From positions 53,100,690 to 53,164,689 of the forward strand of contig CM034236.1 in the NCBI GenBank assembly GCA_019916065.1: 64,000 nucleotides of DNA, read 5' to 3'. Made by a program: the position numbers and the translations under genes. Below are positions 58,470 to 64,000 of this stretch, in pieces (the stretch's first letter is position 1; the number at the start of each line of letters is the position of its first letter). Below the pieces are notes generated by a model. That model made no database searches and was not told the DNA's origin. It worked only from the letters and a program-made list of their open reading frames with translations. Source of the stretch: Vitellaria paradoxa (lineage: Eukaryota > Streptophyta > Magnoliopsida > Ericales > Sapotaceae).

Positions 58470-58473
58470 ATGA
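58399..58473 (+). CDS. Upstream ORF, 24 aa, overlapping the AS1-type start
   Basis: ATG at 58399 opens MADEGGARRLSTEAGAEMVV then MVGR and stops at TGA 58471-58473. The stop overlaps the main start codon (ATGA at 58470-58473), a termination-reinitiation arrangement. A shorter uORF (ATGAGG...TAG) lies just upstream at about 58371-58391. Whether it is translated depends on the transcription start and cannot be told from sequence. Confidence 0.5.
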   Translation: MADEGGARRLSTEAGAEMVVMVGR

Positions 58474-59633
58474 AGGAGCGTCAAAGGTGGCAACCAGAAG
58501 AAGACGCCCTCCTCCGCGCCTACGTCAAGCAATATGGCCCCAAAGAATGGAGCCTCATCTGTCACCGCATGGGCAAGCCCCTCGACCGAGACCCCAAGTC
58601 TTGCCTCGAGCGCTGGAAGAACTACCTCAAGCCCGGCATCAAGAAGGGCTCTCTCACCCCCGACGAGCAGTCCCTCGTTATCTCCCTCCAAGCCAAGTAC
58701 GGCAACAAGTGGAAGAAGATCGCCGCCGAGGTCCCCGGCCGCACCGCCAAGCGTCTCGGCAAGTGGTGGGAGGTTTTCAAGGAGAAGCAGCTCAAACAGC
58801 TTCAGAAATCCCACCCCGGCCGCCCTGACTACGCCGCCAACCCCCCCTCCGTCGGTGGGTCGCCGGAAAAGGCCCTCCAGGGGAAGTACGACCACATCCT
58901 CGAAACCTTCGCGGAGAAGTACGTCCAGCCGAAGCTCTTCGCCTTTCATCATCACTCTCTTCCTCTCCCCGTAGTAATGCCCAACATTAATTCGCTCTCC
59001 GAGCCGCCGCCCCCGGTTCTTTCTCTCGGTTCGGTGACCATCTCTGAGCCGGGTGGTTCGACGCCGCCTTCCGTTCTTCCTCCGTGGATGAGCGCGACGC
59101 CGAACGTCGGTTCTGCGACGTCGACGTCCTTGTCCTCCGCTTCCTCTACGTCATCCCCTTCCGTAAGTCTCACTCTCTCCCCCTCTGAACCGTCCGTTCT
59201 CGACCCCGTTCAGCCGGCCGACATCGCCTTCACAAGCCGGTTCTTCCCGGTTCAGCAGATGGGCACTCTGGTTCAGTACTGCAAAGAGCTTGAGGAAGGG
59301 AGACAGAACTGGGTTCAGCACAAGAAGGAAGCAACCTGGAGGCTGAACCGGCTGGAGCAACAGCTGGAGTCGGAGAAGACGAGGAAGGGGAGAGAGAAAA
59401 TGGAGGAAATCGAAGCGAAGATAAGAGCTTTGAGAGAGGAAGAAATGGCTTATCTTGAAAGAATTGAGAGCGAATACAGAGGACAACTCAGTGCATTGCA
59501 CAGAGATGCAGAGACCAAGGAAGCAAAGTTAATGGAAGCTTGGTCGAGGAAACATGTCAAATTGAGCAATTTAGTCGAAGAGATTGGAGTTCAGAGTCAT
59601 AGGTTGTCGACTGTGCCCAAAGACATGTACTAA
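58470..59633 (+). CDS. AS1: AS1/PHANTASTICA-type R2R3-MYB transcription factor
   Basis: Nuclear MYB repressor; family members pair with AS2 to silence class-1 KNOX genes and pattern leaves. It is an intact single-exon CDS of 387 codons, near the 357-367 aa of known members. R2 (about 2-54) has W7, W27 and W49; R3 (about 55-105) has W81 and W99/W100. The family-diagnostic block ERWKNYLKPGIKKGSLT runs straight into GNKWKKIAAEVPGRTAKRLG and KWWEVFKEKQ. A conserved KYDHILETFAEKYVQPK follows at about 140. Residues 165-240 are Ser/Pro-rich. Residues about 265-370 form a charged coiled coil (QYCKELEEGRQNW, EEIEAKIRALREEEMAYLE). In R2, SLICHRMGKPLDRDPKSC differs from the LVSQRMN-PLNRD form of classical AS1, suggesting a second paralog clade. 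Codons are GC-rich, unlike the AT-rich flanks. Start is the conserved MKERQRW. Confidence 0.95.
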   Translation: MKERQRWQPEEDALLRAYVKQYGPKEWSLICHRMGKPLDRDPKSCLERWKNYLKPGIKKGSLTPDEQSLVISLQAKYGNKWKKIAAEVPGRTAKRLGKWWEVFKEKQLKQLQKSHPGRPDYAANPPSVGGSPEKALQGKYDHILETFAEKYVQPKLFAFHHHSLPLPVVMPNINSLSEPPPPVLSLGSVTISEPGGSTPPSVLPPWMSATPNVGSATSTSLSSASSTSSPSVSLTLSPSEPSVLDPVQPADIAFTSRFFPVQQMGTLVQYCKELEEGRQNWVQHKKEATWRLNRLEQQLESEKTRKGREKMEEIEAKIRALREEEMAYLERIESEYRGQLSALHRDAETKEAKLMEAWSRKHVKLSNLVEEIGVQSHRLSTVPKDMY

Positions 59634-61826
59634 ACGGTGGACTTTCGGATCTGCTGTTGTTCTTTTCTTCCCTATGATCACTATATATTTTGTCCTAGTT
59701 TGATGGTTCTATGAATCATAGATGTGTTTTTTTGGGGTTTAATTCTTATTGAGAGTTAACAATCCATTTCAAAGTTTTTTTTTTTTTTTTTGTTTTTTTC
59801 AAACCAAGGTTGCGTTTGGCATCTAAAAAAATAAAAAAAAATTTAAATACTTCTAAAAATTTCTATCACATCAATTTTTTTATTTCACTACACGTATTAT
59901 GAACTCATAACTTTTTTTACTTTATTTTATTTTTTTCATTTTTTATCACTCTAAACACTACCTATACCTAAGTGTGGTGGATCAGATCGTGTGGGCATCG
60001 TAACTAATTTCTGAAACCTAAAATGAAGAATCAGGTGAACTCTTCTGACTCAAAAGCCTAAAATTATGAATCGGATAAACTCTCTAATCGCTTTGAACTA
60101 GTAATCTTTGAAGCAAATTCAAAATCTTAGCAGATGGGCTATGCTCATGTTCAAACAATCTTCCGTTCAAACAACCTAGCAAGTTTCATAATATTCTTTA
60201 GAGCCAGAAAAGTGGAATAACAATCTTCCATCCCAGCTTTTAGCTAGTTTCATAAGATTCTATAGAGGTTTCATTTGGTTTGTAATTTTGTTTTGAAAAA
60301 TTTTATAAATTTCTGTTAATTTTATGTCATATTTACTTTTTCTTTCACTATACGTATTATAAACTATTAATTTATTTTAATTTATCTCAATTTACTTCAT
60401 TTTTTCTTACTCTAAATGAAGCCAGAGTAAGAAAAATGGAAAAAAAGTGTAGGGAAGGAAAAATGAGTTATGAACGACAAGAAGATCAAAAGATTAGTCA
60501 AATTTTATATATTAAGGGACCGTTTGAAAAACTTGACTAATAATTTTTTTTTTTTTTAGTTTCAATAGTGTTTGGTCAATTTTATTTTCTTATATTTTAA
60601 TTTTATTTTTTAATTTTTAAGGATAAAAATATCAAATTAACAGAAATTAAAAATTTATTTAAAAAAAATTACTTTTTTTCTTCTCAAACATAAAGTTAAC
60701 TTACTTTTAGCTAGCTAACTTCTTCCCAAGTCAAGCCTAAGATGTTGATGCGTGAGTGTTTTAAATAAATAAAAGAGATAATATTCAATTCGAGAATCCA
60801 ATTCTATTAATTTACGCTATCATTATCATTAAGAAATTTGATTATGCTTTTAAAAATAAATTTAAAAAAATAAAAAATCTTTCACTATTTAGGCCTTATT
60901 TGGTAATACTAAAATTTATTAATTTTAATTAATTTTTGTACTATTCTCCAATTAAATTTTTTCACATATCACATTTATGTCACATTTTTTATTTTTATTG
61001 TATTTTTTGACTAATTTTTTATCAACTAAATACATCTTTAATTAAAAAAATGCTGTGACATGGTAATAATTTTATAATCATGTTATATTTTTATAATTTT
61101 TTTATTTTTAAATAATAAACCTACACTTATTATTATTTATGTAATCATGACCCAGTCTAGGGTGATAAAAAATTCTTAATAATGGTAAAAAATATTGAAT
61201 AATTTTAAAAATTATTTATTTTTTATCTCACTTTACGAATTACGAATCTACAACTTATCTTATTTTATTTTATTTTATCTTATTTTTTATCACTATAAAT
61301 GTATCCCATTGGTGAATAACATTATCCAATTAATTAACACATTTACGTCATTAATATCATTGTGGTTATGATTATATTCTAAAAAAATATGTTCTAGTAG
61401 TTTATTATTTTATTAAAATGACAACAAAAATCATTTACCCTTTCAAATACAAGGGACGTTTGGAGTTTCAAAAAAATAAAAAAAAAATTAATGGATGAGA
61501 TTGATGTGATGTAAAAATGATACGTGACAAAATGTGATTGGAGGGATTTGAAAAATTTTAAAATTTTTTGAAATTTTTAATTTTTGTTTATGACTCCAAA
61601 CAAGCCCATAGTAGCCCCGCGTTACCTCAAATAATCAGAGATTGCCACAGTATATTATTACGGTGGAGAGACATCCTCCATCTCATTTTCCTTTCTCAAT
61701 TTTCTAATCTCGTTTTTTTTTTCATTTTATCCCTCTTTTATTTTATTTTTATTTCATGGACTAGCATGTCACCTACTATTTTCAAAAAAGAAAGCGCAAC
61801 TGTAAGGTATAAGTAAAGTATATTGA
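59634..61826. other. 3' flank with several Tourist-like MITE copies
   Basis: Copies recognised by shared blocks (cactacacgtattatgaact, tttttatcactctaaac) at about 59815-59955, 60270-60425, 60900-61035, 61190-61310 and 61450-61610, in both orientations. No gene is supported. The 3' UTR of the AS1-type gene presumably extends into the first part. Confidence 0.5.
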
Positions 61827-61974
61827 GGATGAGTTTAGAGTGAGATAAATTGAGATAAATTGAGATAAATTAAGAGTTCGTAATATGTGCAGTGAAAGAA
61901 AAAAGTTGATATGATATAAAGTTAATAGAGATTTATAGAATTTTTTGGAGTTTTTTTGCAAACCAAACTCATCC
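61827..61974. mobile_element. 148-bp Tourist-like MITE with 3-bp TSD
   Basis: Ends GGATGAGTTTAGAG and CCAAACTCATCC (12-bp inverted repeat), flanked by TGA on both sides (61824-61826 and 61975-61977). Internal 'gagataaatt' is repeated three times. Confidence 0.7.
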
Positions 61975-62514
61975 TGAATTATGTCACGTTTTTAATTTGG
62001 GAGAAACACTAAGTTGGTATTTTCTTTTTATTATTATAGATATTATTTTTATAGAGAAAAATTAATATGCACCCAAATCATACTAAAAAGCTCTGAGCAT
62101 TTTATTTAATAATAAAAAATTAAAAGTTACTAATATTTTTGTAAAACTATAAGAAATTTCAATTAATAACATTTAACCCCAAAAAAAAAAAAAAAAAATT
62201 CAATCAATGCTTTCCCTTGTTACTGTAGCCAAGGGGGAGCTACATGGTTTTGTTTGGCATTACCCTTTTGGTACATTTCACAGCTTTAAGTGGTCTGTAC
62301 TGTCCATTCTGTTTCGACATTTTTGCTTAGCAAGAAAGGGAAAAAAGTAATGCATTTCACATTGTTCTTTTTCGAACCAGCTACGATCTTATAAAAGCTG
62401 AAACTACAAAAATAGCACTAATAGGGGCGTTGCAAATATTAAAAAAATATAAATTTTTGTAAATATTTATTAACTTTTAATAATTTTCAGTTATTTTCGC
62501 TCCTAGTATATTTA

Positions 62515-62672
62515 GGTTCCGTGTGAGCTGATAAAAAATTTTAAAAAATAGTAAAAAATACTGAAAAATTCTAAAAATCATTATCTTTTTATCTCACTAC
62601 ATGAATTATGAATCTACAATTTATCTCATTTTATTTTATTTTATCACATTTTTTATCACTTCAAAAACACCC
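62515..62672. mobile_element. 158-bp Tourist-like MITE with TTA TSD
   Basis: GGTTCCGTGTGAGCTG...AAAAACACCC flanked by TTA (62512-62514 and 62673-62675). Interior matches the 15905 and 61190 copies. Confidence 0.65.
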
Positions 62673-62675
62673 TTA

Positions 62676-64000
62676 ATTAAAAATTTAAAAATTTACAAAA
62701 TTCTACGATATTTTATTTATTTTTGTCAATTTTTATTAATTTTTATCAACTTTCTAACAATTTTTCTAATTAAAACTATTTAAACGAGTTATATCAAGAA
62801 GTTTAAATTTACCTTTCAAAAATCAAAATTGATTGATGATCCAATTGTTTGTGACATTTAATTTTTGAGTCATTAAATTAAAACATAATGATTTTCAATA
62901 TATTCATGTATTTTTTTAATTAAAAAATATTTAAATAAGCTCATATGATTGAATTTTAAGTTAAGATAGTATTTAGTTTATTAAAATTTATCAAATTTTA
63001 CTAATTTTAAATACTTTTTTAATCAAATTTCTCTGTATTATTTTACATTCAATCTTTATATTTTTGTAGTATTTTTTCTTGCCATCTAAATGACACAATT
63101 TAACTTAAGGTCTATTTGGTGCAGTAAAAAATAACGAGAAATATGGTTTGAAATTTTTTTTAATATTTAGTGCGCAGTCACCAAATCACTTTTTTCAGAG
63201 ATCAATAATGAAACTTTTGACTTTCGCGATAGTTTTTTTTGCAGAGAAAAATCGTCCGAACGATCTTTTTGATTCTATCGAAACTGTTTTATGCTAGAAT
63301 TCATTAAAAGTAGTTAAAAATTTTTGAAATTTGTAAAAAAATTATTAGAATTTGTGAAATATTATTAGAATTTGTAAAAATTTGTTGGATATATAAATAT
63401 AAATAAATTTATAAAAATTTTACGGAGCATGAATTGTTCAAAATGTATTAAAAATTTTTAAAATTTAAGAAAATTTCAGTATTTTTTTATTTTACCAAAC
63501 GAACGCTTGCACCCCTTTCCGCTAGGCTACTATTGATCTGCTTTTCCTTCTCTTACAGTTTTGTTATCTATAATGGGGAGTATCGTCAAAAGCCGGCGGC
63601 GACTCTGGCCGATGAAGAGAAAGGGTTTGTTGCCATTTAGATGCTACTAGTCTATCGCTATGCTAGGTCTTTTAGACATGACTATTCGGAGTACTTGTCG
63701 CTGCCGCTCTATCCAACAAATCCTACCGCTCGGTGCTCTATCTAACAAGTGCTACAGCTCGGATTTCAGCGCGTGGAGGGCAATTTTTTATTTTATTTTT
63801 AATTTGAAAAAATAAATAAATTATGATTGTTTTATTGAAATTTACCAAAATGTAAATTTTAGATCAATTATTCAAATATTTTAAAAAGTTATAGAAAGAT
63901 ACTTAGGGTCAACTCCAACTTCTTTACTATAATAATAATAATTATTATTATAAATATATACTGAAATATTTTTTAATAGAAGCTTTAACAATGCTCGATA
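62676..64000. other. AT-rich DNA with a GC-richer patch at 63500-63780
   Basis: Mostly low-complexity AT DNA with another MITE-like piece at about 63110-63500 (gcagtaaaaaataacgagaa ... ttttaccaaacgaacgc). The 63500-63780 patch contains a pyrimidine-AG acceptor-like site (63548-63558) and a 25-codon ORF at 63573-63650 beginning MGSIVKSRRRLW. Nothing in it is recognised. Confidence 0.3.

Noticed and set aside
58344..58955. 203-codon minus-strand ORF over the AS1-type gene
   Set aside because: It is the antisense shadow of the GC-rich MYB coding sequence; two further ORFs in other plus-strand frames were dropped for the same reason.
1..64000. CRISPR array, rRNA, bacterial promoters or riboswitches
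   Set aside because: No regularly spaced direct repeats, rRNA blocks or bacterial gene structure; the window is plant nuclear DNA.

Overview
The window is AT-rich, intron-rich nuclear DNA from a flowering plant, most likely a woody eudicot. Evidence: spliced genes with GT-AG introns, a MYB of the ASYMMETRIC LEAVES1/PHANTASTICA type, plant LINEs, hAT and Tourist-like MITEs, a plant Helitron and a gypsy-type gag fragment. I saw no tRNA, rRNA, CRISPR array or bacterial operon structure. Species cannot be fixed by eye.

Layout. 1-6.5 kb: remains of a gypsy-type gag gene, split by a 4.43-kb element with TG..CA ends and a 5-bp target-site duplication, read as a solo-LTR-like insertion. 6.5-8.6 kb: AT-rich DNA with MITE pieces. 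8.68-11.24 kb (minus): a five-exon gene for a 320-aa plant-specific protein with some remorin-like features. 11.3-20.4 kb: two hAT-type MITEs with exact 8-bp duplications, a 5'-truncated LINE and tandem repeats. 21.0-32.0 kb (minus): a five-exon gene for a 488-aa protein of unknown function. Its introns hold an RTE-like LINE tail, an L1-like LINE and a LINE footprint of only 15 bp.

32.52-46.17 kb is a complete-ended Helitron of about 13.65 kb on the minus strand. It carries a decayed Rep/helicase gene, triplicated small exons and nested non-autonomous Helitrons. Its ends are supported by an unoccupied paralogous site at 47046/47047, because the Helitron sits inside one copy of a duplicated repeat. 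48-58 kb: AT-rich intergenic DNA with many 150-370 bp MITEs, a possible SINE, a hairpin and two LTR-like leader regions. 58.47-59.63 kb (plus): an intact single-exon AS1-type MYB gene with an upstream ORF whose stop overlaps its start codon. 59.7-64 kb: more MITEs and AT-rich DNA.

The three host genes show no sign of working together. The main story is layered transposon activity, datable by nesting: duplicated repeat, then Helitron, then Helitrons inside it. Splice sites, exon phases, terminal motifs and duplications were read by eye. Family names come from recognition of motifs and no database search was possible.
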